Shown here piece by piece: positions 25,139 through 35,200 of a stretch of DNA of 64,000 nucleotides. Positions within the stretch are counted from its first letter, which is position 1. The number at the start of each line of letters is the position of its first letter. Under the pieces are notes generated by a model. It was not told the DNA's origin, made no database searches, and saw nothing but the letters and a program-made list of their open reading frames with translations. The position numbers were made by a program, and so were the translations under genes. The stretch comes from Davidsoniella eucalypti (lineage: Eukaryota > Ascomycota > Sordariomycetes > Microascales > Ceratocystidaceae), in contig RMBW01000002.1 in NCBI GenBank assembly GCA_004009845.1, positions 310,001 through 374,000 of the forward strand, read 5' to 3'.

Positions 25139-25820
25139 TTGAGACTCGTCGTGGGTTTTAAGAGCGACCAGCACATATCCCCAATGCTGCTGTCCATTCT
25201 CGTTTTCTTTTTCGACACTTGTCGTCTTCGAAGCACCGTTTCGTGAGGCCTTGAGCCCGATTTCCCCTCTCGAGGGATGTTCTCATCAGCGACCGACCCC
25301 GCACCTCTTCGATCGTTGGTCTCCCGAGTCTATCCACTCACCTCAGGGAGCCACACTCACACACGGAGGGCAGCCTTTTGAAGGTTCCGGATGCCCGACC
25401 CCGCGGCGCGGGAATCTTGTCGCTGTTGCTTCATCCATAGCACCCGACTCGATTACGCCAAAATTTTCATTCTTACGACCACGATCACCAGCCTCTTGGA
25501 GGCTCACTGAATAGTGGGGATGGTAGCTCCACTTAGGAGTTGGTTTTGTGGATCTGTCTTTTGGGGAATAGTTTTGTGGATGCACTGTTTTTTTTTCTTT
25601 TTTTTTCTTTTTTTTTCTTTTTGTATTTGTTTTTGTTGCTCATAGTGGAGGTATGGACCACTAGTTCTTCGGGGCTAGGGGACGGTCTCGTCCCGCACAT
25701 ACAAAGCTATCGGGTTTGTCAAGCGGAAGACGTTAAATATCTGTCCGGTAGCCAATCCGGCGTCGTATGATCTTAGTGATTTAGGTAGACGTTAAATATA
25801 ATCAAATCAAATCAAATCAA
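25139..25820 (+). mobile_element. Short non-autonomous LINE-derived unit A
   Basis: The unit begins TTGAGACT, as do units B and C. It continues with a stretch (from 25147) matching unit B at an offset of 780 bp with about seven differences in 440 bp. It then has a T-tract interrupted by C residues, a shared stretch ending GCGGAAGACGTTAAATAT, a CCGG-containing hairpin-like segment, a second AGACGTTAAATAT and a tail of four ATCAA repeats (25801-25820). It lacks ORF1 and ORF2. Relative to unit B it lacks about 84 bp after the shared TTGAGACT. An 87-codon frame occurs in both copies but has no recognisable domain. I read it as a 5' head plus 3' UTR of a Tad-like LINE, mobilised in trans or internally deleted. 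Confidence 0.7.
25588..25624 (+). repeat. Interrupted poly-T tract of unit A
   Basis: T runs broken by single C residues at regular spacing. In unit B the same place is an uninterrupted T run about 10 bp shorter, showing slippage or repair since the copies separated. Confidence 0.75.
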
Positions 25821-25827
25821 AGCAACC

Positions 25828-26546
25828 TTGAGACTGTCTACACCAACCTTCCCTCCTACAACCCTCGGGGGGGTACCTTTGAGTTCGAGTACCTCCCCCT
25901 CCGTCCAAAGACGAATCTTTCCCCTTCGTCGTGGGTTTTAAGAGCGACCAGCACATATCCCCAATGCTGCTGTCCATTCTCATTTTCTTTTTCGACACTT
26001 GTCGACTTCGAAGCACCGTTTCGTGAGGCCTTGAGCCCGATTTCCCCTCTCGAGGGATGTTCTCACCAGCGACCGACCCCGCACCTTTTCGATCGTTGGT
26101 CTCCCGAGTCTATCCACTCACCTCAGGGAGCCACACTCACACACGGCGGGCAGCCTTTTGAAGGTTCCGGATGCCCGACCCCGCGGCGCGGGAATCTTGT
26201 CGCTGTTGCTTCATCCATAGCACCCGACTCGATTACGCCAAATTTTTCATTCTTACGGCCACGATCACCAGCCTCTTGGAGGCTCACTGAATAGTGGGGA
26301 TGGTAGCTCCACTTAGGAGTTGGTTTTGTGGATCTGTCTTTTGGGGAATAGTTTTGTGGATGCACTGTTTTTTTTTTTTTTTTTTTTTTTTTGTATTTGT
26401 TTTTGCTGCTCATAGTGGAGGTATGGACCACTAGTTCTTCGGGGCTAGGGGACGGTCTCGTCCCGCACATACAAAGCTATTGAGTTGTCGAGCGGAGGAC
26501 GTTAAAAAGGGAGTTTGTCAAGCGGAATCAAGCGGAAGACGTTAAA
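25828..26546 (+). mobile_element. Short non-autonomous LINE-derived unit B, left part
   Basis: It begins TTGAGACTGTCTACA directly after the tail of unit A, with only AGCAACC between. It carries about 85 bp absent from unit A, then the same body. Before its end it has several related copies of AGCGGAAGACGTTAAA. At 26546 it is interrupted by the REL element; the rest of its tail resumes at 30227. Removing the insert and one copy of the duplicated ACGTTAAA restores a tail identical to that of unit A over about 75 bp. Confidence 0.75.
26539..26546. repeat. Left target-site duplication ACGTTAAA
   Basis: This 8-bp sequence directly precedes the REL retrotransposon and is repeated directly after it at 30227-30234. 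The uninterrupted site is seen in unit A near 25731 (ACGTTAAATATCTG), which supports a true target-site duplication. Confidence 0.85.
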
Positions 26547-29500
26547 CAGCACATATTAAATAAAACAACTGATATTTTTCATCAAAAATTGGCATCATCA
26601 CAGTCCTTGCATCGACGAATAGACCACACGACAATTTTTTCGCGTTCGCGCGGCCCACACGTCGGCGAAATGGCGCTGGCGGGAGACAAGGCCGAGAATT
26701 CGACGAACTGGGGACATGTTGATTGCCCACGATGCCGCGACCGATCCGTGACAGTCAAAATGAGCGCGCCAAACGGCATCGTCAAACACATGAAAGGTCA
26801 CATGCCACTCTCACTGGAGGAGAGAAGCGAAACTGGTGTGGATGTCTGCGTCGTCTGTGGTAAGATGACCAGCAGCCCCAGGCAACGCCAAAATCACCAC
26901 AGAGAATGCGAGCCTTACAAGTTTGCACTTGTGAAAGACCATTGGCTACCTCGACGTGACCACCCTGGCACGGGATTCAATCCTGTCCCCCCACCCGACA
27001 AGAAAATCGAGATTCGAATGACACGCGAGAAGGCTGAAGCTCCAACGACACTGTCATGTCCTGACAGCCAGCCGATCGCGTCAGCCTCGCCCGCCCCGCC
27101 ACACACAACCACACACACGGATGCCACACCCTCAATCGCCCAAGACGGAGAAAATGCTGATCGCGCCGTTGAAGATGGAGTCAACGCTGATGCGGACCTG
27201 AATGCCGACATCAACAAGGCGATCACCGCCATCCGCAACGACAATCCAGATGACCACCTTCGCCAAACCGTCCCCGTCCCCGTCCCAACCTTCACACGAC
27301 CTCCGCCTCTCATAACACCAACCCTAGACACCCCTAACTACACCCGTCACCAGGCCGAAGCTGAGGAATTGCTGGAAAACAACCCCTGGTTGGATTGGGT
27401 TCTATCCTACAGGCATGTCACGGTCCCGGACCTCAAGATCCACGCACGCAACCTCCGACAGTTCTGCCTGAAGATTGCTGAGTTGTGCCGACGGTATATC
27501 AACTTCCCCACGGAGGCCACTCTGGCCCAGATCCTGTTGGGGCCAAAGGCTATGCTCGGGTGCGGCCATGCGGCGAGGAAAGCCAAGAAAGGACTACGAA
27601 TGACCGACATCATCAAGGTATACCCCCAATTCATCTGCCCAAAGCCCGCCGCCCGTAACCACAATCCAAGACCGCCTACCACGGACCCCGCAGAGTTGAA
27701 TTTGGAAAAGGTCAACCTGGCAAAGAAGATGCTAGCCAAAGGAAGAGCCAGCCGGGCAGCAGCAACGCTGTCCAAAGACTCAACTCCTGTGGTCGCCTCA
27801 CAAGAAACAATGGAACAGCTGGCAGTCCTGCACCCGAAAGGGACCGATCGGCCTTTTGGCAAAGAACGGGCTAAGTCTAAACCAAAGTCAGTGGGCCCTG
27901 AACATGTTCTGGAAGCCATCAAAGCCCAGGACCCGGAAGCTGCACCTGGCCCCTCCGGATGGTCGAACCGACTGATCATCCGAGCAGCAGACGAGGAAGA
28001 CTTTGTCGCCTTCCTGGTGAAGCAGGCAAACGACATCATGGCAGGCTCTTCTCCCGGCAGGGCGCTCCTTCTGGCATCTCGACTTGTGGCCTTGGACAAG
28101 AAACCAGGCGTACGACCGATAGCCGTCGGGGAAGCATTCATGCGAATCATTGGCAAAGCCATCTTGCTCGCCACAGGTTCGCATGGTACCAACCCATGCC
28201 AACACGGAGTTGGGACATCTACGGAGCCAATCGTGGCACTGGTCAGAAAGGCCGTCGAGGACGATAACACGGAGGGACACGAGTATATCACTCAACTAGA
28301 CTTCTCTAATGCGTTCAACAACATGAGCAGGAGGAGGATGGCAGACTCCGTGCGAGAGTACAGGAAGGATCTCCTGGGGGCAGCGGCATGGGCATACGAA
28401 GACCCGACCATCCTCATTACAAACGACGGTAACAGGTTTGTATCCGCTGAAGGAGTTCGGCAGGGAGATGTGTTCGGTCCGCTGTTCTTCAGCTTGGGGA
28501 TGAGAAAGTTCGTAGAGAAGCTGAAGGAGACACTGGGACCAGGGGAGGAAGTCATGGCTTACCTCGACGACGTTGTCGTGGTTGGGCGACGCACGGACGT
28601 ACCGGATACAGCGGCCACTTTGCTTGCAGATATGGAAATCGGGGTCTCCCTCAACCAGTCCAAGTCTAAGGTCCTCCGTATCCAGAACTGTCGTGAGTCG
28701 ACCGGCATAGAGGTACTTGGCTCCTTCCTCGGCCCCACTGCCGCCCGACGACGCTTTCTCTACGACCGCATAGTTCGTCAAGCAGGCACACATCTCAGGC
28801 TGGAACAGTTGTCTCTGCAAGAGGCCCAACTGGTCCTCCGTCTTTGCACACAACAAACGCTCCGACACCTGGTGAGAACCCTACGACCCGATGGCCTGGA
28901 GGATATCTGGTCTACACTCGACAAACTCCTTCTCAATGCAATGCGGTGGATCAGAGGCGTGGCCGAGCCCGGCCCATTCGACGAAGACATCATGGCTTTG
29001 CCCATGAGCTTGGGGGGGATGGGTATCCCTTCCTATCTGGAACAAGCCTCTGCTGTCTTTCCCGTCGCAACAGCCCAGGCCTACGCCGACTTGGAGTGTG
29101 TCCGGAACCCGGAAGCGACCCGCCCGGAGGGACTGCGGCGGCAGAAGGAAGTCATGAGGGAGCTCAACGGCATGAGGTACGATGGACTTTGGGACCGCCT
29201 GTCACCAGCAGAAAGGAAGGACTTGGGTGACAACAAGACGTTCATTGGACGCCAATGGATGGGAATACAGCCAACCAGCAGACGCCAAATCATTGCTGAT
29301 TCCCTCCTTATGGGCATGACCAGTGAACGTTTCCTACTCCCAGACCCTATGACGGACAAGCCGTGCCCGGAGTGCCACCAAACTGTCAAGTGGGCCCATC
29401 ACCAAAAGTGCCAACGGACCACGACCCGTGCCCGGTCAACTCACCGCCTCCATGACATGGTCCGAAACTGCTTCCACCAGGCTCTCCGCCAGTCAGGAAT

Positions 29501-30226
29501 CCTGTGCGACCTGGAACCCCACTTCAGGCACAACGATGAGGAAGACTCCGGCCGACGAGCCGATTGGGGATTCGAGGAGGTTGGATTGCGCAAGCTCTAC
29601 GACCTGACAATTGTCACGCTTCACGGGGAACACTACTCAAGGGAAGCATCTATCATTCTGAACAAGAGTTACAACGCTAAGATTGGTAAATGCCCCCCCC
29701 TGGAAGCTGGCGAGCAGTTCTACCCCATAGTGTTCTCCCAGGGCGGATCGATGGACCCGAGGTCTGAAACTACGTTCAAGATACTACAACAACGTATGTC
29801 AAAGACCACTTCAGCCTGGCTCGCCCGAACTGTGGGCATCCTGATGGCTGAAACCCGAGTTGAGGCCCATTGGGTGACCCGAGGAGTGGCTCGAGAAGGC
29901 CGCATGGGTGACGGCGCAACACTCCCAGTCTGTCCCTTGGACTTGGGGAATCAAGACGAGGACGATTTCGCGGATTGTGAGGAGGGCTTCCTGGCCTGAA
30001 TGATGTTTTGATTGGGTGCTGCTTTCTTTTGATGATTCTGCAGCTGTGACAAGGTTTTTTTTTTTTTTCTTTTTCGCTCTTCTTATTTCCTCTAGTTATA
30101 TTGCTTTTACTGCTTCTTTTTACTATTTCCTCTACCATTACCTTTCTTTGCTTTGCACTCATCGCTACATTTCAAACTAGTTTTTACACTTTAAAATTGC
30201 CAAAACAACTTTAATATACAGGCACA
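26547..30226 (+). mobile_element. Full-length REL-endonuclease non-LTR retrotransposon (CRE/R2/NeSL-type)
   Basis: The element is about 3.68 kb with a single long open frame (26670-29999), a short 5' UTR and a 3' UTR of about 227 bp that contains T-rich DNA and ends TACAGGCACA without poly-A. It is flanked by the 8-bp duplication ACGTTAAA. Domain order (N-terminal zinc fingers, reverse transcriptase, CCHC, restriction-like endonuclease) is that of early-branching, usually site-specific non-LTR elements such as R2, CRE and fungal MoTeR. The open frame has no stops or shifts, so the copy may be recent and competent. It is nested in the tail of LINE-derived unit B. A relative at 23907-24374 sits in a tRNA anticodon loop. 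Confidence 0.88.
26670..29999 (+). CDS. REL non-LTR retrotransposon protein: zinc fingers, reverse transcriptase, endonuclease
   Basis: From the ATG at 26670 the protein has 1109 residues; the frame stays open to about 26589, but without an earlier ATG. The N-terminal part has CPRC-x14-H-x4-H and a CVVC...HH...C finger, likely for DNA binding. The reverse transcriptase includes KPGVRPIAVGEAF (near 28100), the first catalytic Asp block TQLDFSNAF (near 28290), VRQGDVFGPLFF and the active-site YLDD (near 28561). Downstream is a CCHC-type knuckle, CPECHQ...HHQKC (near 29363). The restriction-like endonuclease region has RADW and YDLTIVT (29550-29620), the PD-D pattern that nicks the target to prime reverse transcription. 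RPIAVGE and YLDD recall CRE/NeSL-like relatives more than insect R2, but the clade is an inference. All key residues seem present. Confidence 0.88.
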   Translation: MALAGDKAENSTNWGHVDCPRCRDRSVTVKMSAPNGIVKHMKGHMPLSLEERSETGVDVCVVCGKMTSSPRQRQNHHRECEPYKFALVKDHWLPRRDHPGTGFNPVPPPDKKIEIRMTREKAEAPTTLSCPDSQPIASASPAPPHTTTHTDATPSIAQDGENADRAVEDGVNADADLNADINKAITAIRNDNPDDHLRQTVPVPVPTFTRPPPLITPTLDTPNYTRHQAEAEELLENNPWLDWVLSYRHVTVPDLKIHARNLRQFCLKIAELCRRYINFPTEATLAQILLGPKAMLGCGHAARKAKKGLRMTDIIKVYPQFICPKPAARNHNPRPPTTDPAELNLEKVNLAKKMLAKGRASRAAATLSKDSTPVVASQETMEQLAVLHPKGTDRPFGKERAKSKPKSVGPEHVLEAIKAQDPEAAPGPSGWSNRLIIRAADEEDFVAFLVKQANDIMAGSSPGRALLLASRLVALDKKPGVRPIAVGEAFMRIIGKAILLATGSHGTNPCQHGVGTSTEPIVALVRKAVEDDNTEGHEYITQLDFSNAFNNMSRRRMADSVREYRKDLLGAAAWAYEDPTILITNDGNRFVSAEGVRQGDVFGPLFFSLGMRKFVEKLKETLGPGEEVMAYLDDVVVVGRRTDVPDTAATLLADMEIGVSLNQSKSKVLRIQNCRESTGIEVLGSFLGPTAARRRFLYDRIVRQAGTHLRLEQLSLQEAQLVLRLCTQQTLRHLVRTLRPDGLEDIWSTLDKLLLNAMRWIRGVAEPGPFDEDIMALPMSLGGMGIPSYLEQASAVFPVATAQAYADLECVRNPEATRPEGLRRQKEVMRELNGMRYDGLWDRLSPAERKDLGDNKTFIGRQWMGIQPTSRRQIIADSLLMGMTSERFLLPDPMTDKPCPECHQTVKWAHHQKCQRTTTRARSTHRLHDMVRNCFHQALRQSGILCDLEPHFRHNDEEDSGRRADWGFEEVGLRKLYDLTIVTLHGEHYSREASIILNKSYNAKIGKCPPLEAGEQFYPIVFSQGGSMDPRSETTFKILQQRMSKTTSAWLARTVGILMAETRVEAHWVTRGVAREGRMGDGATLPVCPLDLGNQDEDDFADCEEGFLA

Positions 30227-30234
30227 ACGTTAAA
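30227..30234. repeat. Right target-site duplication ACGTTAAA
   Basis: Second copy of the 8-bp target sequence, immediately after the element's 3' end GGCACA. It leads into TATCTGTCCGG, exactly as in uninterrupted unit A. Confidence 0.85.
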
Positions 30235-30312
30235 TATCTGTCCGGTAGCCAATCCGGCGTCGTATGATCTTAGTGATTTAGGTAGACGTTAAATATAATC
30301 AAATCAAATCAA
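30235..30312 (+). mobile_element. LINE-derived unit B, right part (tail)
   Basis: It continues the tail of unit B: CCGG-flanked segment, second AGACGTTAAATAT and an (ATCAA)n end at about 30297-30312. It is identical to the matching part of unit A apart from repeat number. The long LINE (unit C) starts directly after the last repeat. Confidence 0.75.
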
Positions 30313-30596
30313 TTGAGACTGTCTACAACAATATTTGACATCTTAAGCCCGGACACCCCCAAGATTCAAGTACTTTGTTGTTACAATTCAAAACCTAAAA
30401 TCCGATGCACCATAAGTACATATTTTAGAACAACCTTCTTCATCAACACATACCTGGTGGCTACTTTGGCTTTTCCCCGTCGTCGCCCATCGGTATTGTA
30501 ACTTTTTTTATCATTTTGAGAAAGAGGAGAAATTGAGCTTTTCTCTCATACCATTTTCTCCAGCACGGGCGCCTGGCGCACCCACCTAAAACCAAA

Positions 30597-32243
30597 ATGG
30601 GCTCTAATGGCCCCCCTGAGGTAGCCCCTTTTCTTGCAGCCCTTGAGGCCAGTAAGAAAGAATATGAGCGGCGGCACGATCTCATGATGAACGCAGCCAC
30701 CCCGGCGCTCAACTTATGGTCCCAAAAGGTCAAGGACTTAAACCCGGAAGGAGACCTCGCTGCACTTATCACCCCAAAGATAGATGCATTTGCAATCGAA
30801 CTTTTGAAGTTCGTCATGGGTGAAAACTCCGTTAAGGAGTGCAAAAACACAGCTCCACAGAGGGCTATCCGGCCCGGCCAATCGCAGGCCAAGGGACCGG
30901 AGGGGGACAATCAACCGTCCCCGAAACAAACAGAGGCAACTTATGCTAGAGTTGCCACTGATGCAGTGGCCCTGCCAACTACGAAAAGGACCACCAAGAC
31001 CGCCCAACAGGGCGCCCCCACAAGCAAGGCTGCCGAACAGAGCGCCAAACCATCGAACGCCGTCAACCGAGGCGATGATGGCACCGAAGCGTCCCCCTTG
31101 GACAAGGAGGACGAATGGGAAACTGTCTCTCGAAAGAGAAGACAGAAGAACAAGAGAGCTAACCAGAACTCTCAGAAACCTGATCACAAGGCAACCTCCA
31201 AGACACCGGAGGCACGCCAAGATCACAGAATCTTCGTCCGCCTGGCTGAAAAGTCAAAGAAGAAGGGGGCGGACAGTTTCATTGTCACAAATCAGCTTCG
31301 TCTGCTGAATGACAAGATAAAGGGGGCCCTTCAGTGTGCCACACGCATCAAGACGGGATTCGCCCTGACTCCCCGCAGCTCGGCAGACCGGGCCAAACTC
31401 CTGGACCAGTCCGAGGCCATCAAGGCGTGGTTTGGCCCCGAAACAACACTGGAAAAAGCATCCGCCTGTGATGCCTATCTAGTGGGGCCAATGGTCAAAG
31501 AAATCAGCCTGGGAAGTGAAGGCAATACAGCCATCACGACCGAAATGATTTCGGAGTGCTTCCAAGCGGCCACCAAAGCCACTCCAGAGCACATCAGCCC
31601 AATCTGCAAGGGCGAGGAAGTCACCTTCCTGGTGAAGATACCAGCAGTAGGAACGAAAGTTCCCAAACGGATCAAGATGGGTTCTAGGCTGATCCCCACC
31701 CGGCTACTGCTGGAGAAACCCAGAGCCCTGAAGCAATGCTCAAAATGCTTCTCTTGGCACGATGTGAAGCTCTGCTCCAGAGCCCAGCTGTGCAAACACT
31801 GCGGCTCCAATGCACACACAAGTGCCGACCATCCTCCCTGCTGCGAGGCCGCGCATGAATGCATATCAAAATGCATCATCTGCCGAGGCCCACACCCAGC
31901 AGATGACCCCCAGTGCCCACTAAGAAATAGAGTGGACGAACTGGAGAAGCGGGAAATCCGGAAGGCCCAACAGACGAAATTCTTAGAGGCCAGAAACGAG
32001 AAGTGTGGAAAACTTCGCACTCCTCAGGTGGACACTGAGACCACCCCCAGGAGGTCACCGAGACCGCCCCTTCACCGGCCCCTAGCCAACGGACACCAGA
32101 GCCCCAAGGGAGCTCTACCCCAACCCAGATCTTGCCGGAAGTGCAGGTCGCAAGGGAACTCGCCAGAGATCCCAAGCCCGCCCCACCAAGATCAAGCCTC
32201 CGGCGCAGCAACCGTCCCAAACCCAGCGATAATTAATGTGTGA
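30597..32243 (+). CDS. LINE ORF1: Gag-like RNA-binding protein with CCHC zinc knuckles
   Basis: 548 residues, starting at an ATG in good context (ACCAAAATGG). The N-terminal third is Ala/Pro/Lys-rich and charged, including a run of Lys/Arg around residues 180-200 (RKRRQKNKR). The middle part (about residues 205-380) resembles the conserved RNA-binding region of fungal LINE Gag proteins. The C-terminal part has closely spaced zinc-knuckle motifs: CSKCFSWHDVKLC, CKHCGSNAHTSADHPPC and CIICRGPHPADDPQC. Family knowledge indicates that it coats the LINE RNA and helps form the retrotransposition particle. It overlaps the ORF2 start by 8 bp (32236-32243). The frame is intact. Confidence 0.88.
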   Translation: MGSNGPPEVAPFLAALEASKKEYERRHDLMMNAATPALNLWSQKVKDLNPEGDLAALITPKIDAFAIELLKFVMGENSVKECKNTAPQRAIRPGQSQAKGPEGDNQPSPKQTEATYARVATDAVALPTTKRTTKTAQQGAPTSKAAEQSAKPSNAVNRGDDGTEASPLDKEDEWETVSRKRRQKNKRANQNSQKPDHKATSKTPEARQDHRIFVRLAEKSKKKGADSFIVTNQLRLLNDKIKGALQCATRIKTGFALTPRSSADRAKLLDQSEAIKAWFGPETTLEKASACDAYLVGPMVKEISLGSEGNTAITTEMISECFQAATKATPEHISPICKGEEVTFLVKIPAVGTKVPKRIKMGSRLIPTRLLLEKPRALKQCSKCFSWHDVKLCSRAQLCKHCGSNAHTSADHPPCCEAAHECISKCIICRGPHPADDPQCPLRNRVDELEKREIRKAQQTKFLEARNEKCGKLRTPQVDTETTPRRSPRPPLHRPLANGHQSPKGALPQPRSCRKCRSQGNSPEIPSPPHQDQASGAATVPNPAIINV

Positions 32244-35200
32244 TACAAACACAAGAACAATCAATGGGCTGAAGATTTTCCAGCTCAATGCTCATGGTGG
32301 TTACGACAACCACATTGCCGCTTTACAGACGGCAAAAGCAATGGAAGTGGACGTAGTTTGCATCCAGGAACCCTTTATTCGGAGGAACCTGGAGGATGCA
32401 CAGACGGCTCCGATAGACTACTATCGGACATATGCACCATGTGCAAAGTGGGTGGAGCGTCCTAGGACAATTACCCATGTTAGAAAGGGCTTGATCTCGG
32501 AGCAGGTCATGACGGCTGATAATGTAGGCCATCGTGACATGGTAGTAGTTCGCCTAGGCAACGGGGTTATGATAGCTAACGTATATAACCCAAACCCGGG
32601 CGATGATCAACGCTGGGTAGCTGCTTTGAAGGCGCAGGAAATCGTGCGAGGGCAGAAGGCAATTTTGTGCGGGGACTGGAACACACATTCACACTTGTGG
32701 GATAGTGGAACCAACGAGTCTTCCGACAGTGACAAGCTGGTAGATTGGGTTGAGGAGTCAGGTGCCATTCTCCTGAATGACCATGATGTCACAACATGCC
32801 ATGCCAACCCCCGGTCGCCCTCAGTGATAGACTTAGTCTTTGCAACCCGGGAGCTGAGCAGAGGGCATCTCTGCACCACGGAGGTCCGAACAGATCTGGA
32901 CTGTGGGAGTGACCACGAAGTACTCCTTACAACAGTGGCCGGTACACTTCCCCAAACATCTATTCGTGCTGTGAGATACAGGATGGACAAGGTAGACAAG
33001 GAGCTCTTCCTGAAAGCGTGCGAAAAAGAATCCGCCAACCTCACATCTGGACAGCTGTCAACCCCGGAAGGGCTGGACGAAGAAGCTCGAAGAATCACTC
33101 AAGTACTGGTCCGAGTTCTCGATGAGTCAACCCCAAAGACTGCTGGTAGAGGCGTTGGGAAGCGCTGGTGGAACGATGCCTGCAAAGCCACAATCCAAGA
33201 GGCACGACGAGCGAAAGTTGCTTGGAGAGCGAACCGAACAGCTCTATTCTTCAAGCTGTATAAGGCCAAGCGCAAAGCCTTTCGCCGAGAGGCACGAAAA
33301 GCTAGGCGGGAAATGTGGCAACGGAACATCGAAGCCATCAACGAGCCAGGAGATGTGTTCAAGGCATTGAATTGGACTCGTGCCAGAGCATCATACAGCA
33401 TGCCACCTCTGACTTCAAACAGTGGGACAGCGTCCACATCTAAGGAAAAGGCGCTTCTCCTCTTGGACACACACACCCAAGCAGAGGAGGCAGAAGAAGA
33501 AGTCTCACGCAGGGGAGAAACCCAAGTAGCTAGGCCCACACGAGAACTGGAGGAGCTGACTGAATCGGAAGTCAGAAACGCTATCTTCAAACCGGGAAAC
33601 ACGACCCCTGGGCAAGATGGCATCCCCAACAGTGCCTGGAAGTTGGCATGGAAGGTCTTAGGGCCAAAAGTGACAGCACTTTTCCGAGGCTGTCTGGAAG
33701 TTGGCTGGCACCCCAAGGTCTTCAAAACGGCCTACCTGGTGGTCATCCCAAAGCCAGGCCGTGACAAATCGCTCCCAAGAAGCTACAGACTGATCTCACT
33801 TCTCTCAACTCTGGGAAAGGGACTCGAGAGAATTGTAGCGCGAAGACTGGCGGCACAAGCCATTGAACTAGAGATCATCCCCCGCACATATGCTAGCGCA
33901 GTACCAAGAAGGGCAGCTACGGACCTCACACTGTTGCTAGCAGACAAGATTAAGGGACGATCCAAGTATGGAGAGATAACCTATTTTGTCACCTACGACA
34001 TCAAGGGTGCCTTCGACGCCGTGAAACGGGGCAGGCTGGTTCAAAGGCTTAGAAACCAAGGCTGGCCAACGTCAATAGTCAAATGGGTGGAATCTTTTCT
34101 CACCGGACGGGAAGTTTCCCTCTCTATAGAAGGAGACCAACCGGTCACCAGGAAAGTCGGAGGCAGCCTGCCACAGGGCTCGCCGGCCTCACCCATCCTG
34201 TACATGCTGTACATGACGAGCCTACATGCGGCGGTTTGGGGTCTGGCCTACGCTGACGATGGCCTCGTTTCGGTCTCATCTAAGAACATTTCAGTTAATG
34301 TGGAAACCATTAATGGAACCCTGAAAAGGATAGAGAAATGGTGCAGGGACAATGGTCTTTCGCTAGACTGGGACAAAACAGGACTGGTACACTGCCGAAC
34401 AAGAGGATGCTCCTCCATGAGTCCAGTTACGCTACCCTGTGGAGTGCTACTAAAGCCTTCCAAGTCCCTAAGGTGGCTAGGTGTATGGTGGGATTCCGGC
34501 TTCAACTTTTTGGAACACGCAAAGCAGGTCACTGCTAAAGCAAAGAGAACCACGAACGCACTCCGAGCTCTCTCGGGAGTGTACCGAGGAACCCCAGTGA
34601 GGAGTCTGCTACATGCTGTAAGGAGTTGCGTGCTCCCCCAACTGACGTATGCCTCTTCCACCTGGTCTCCCTTCATGCAAGCTAAAGGGAAAGAAAAGCT
34701 AGAGGTAGCTTTGAGAGCTGCCCTGAGGGCCGCACTGCCAGTTTACTGTACCACGCCAACTAGGCTTTTGCACATCCTCTCCTCGTTCCCAAACATGGAG
34801 ATGATACTGAAGGACCTTGATAGAGCCGCCGCCATTCGGGCTTCCACGGTAGACTCCCGGCACCCGCTGTGCATCACAGAGATAGAAGGACACATCGATG
34901 TGTACAAGAAATTACTACCGGTGCCGATTAAAGAGTCGAACAGACTCTTCCCAGAAGAAAAGGGCCCCCGTGACTGTCTGCCACCGCAACTAGACAAAGA
35001 AGAAGCCGCCAAACATCATTTGAAAGAGGTGGCTGAGGCAGACCCGAAAACGTTATGGGTTTACTCCGATGGTTCTCGCGATGAGAAGGGCAGGACAGGG
35101 GCTGGCTGGGCAGTCTTTTATGAGGGCATCAAACTCTGTGAAGGTCTAGGGTCATGTGGCTCGTTACGAGAAGTGGCCGACACGGAGGCCATTGCTGCAG

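Noticed and set aside
25251..25514. 87-codon frame repeated at 26031-26294
   Set aside because: It is conserved only because the two repeat units are nearly identical. There is no known domain, and the differences are too few to test selection.
27407..28291. 294-codon open frame on the minus strand
   Set aside because: It lies antisense to the REL retrotransposon reverse transcriptase, which has clear motifs. It is composition-driven.
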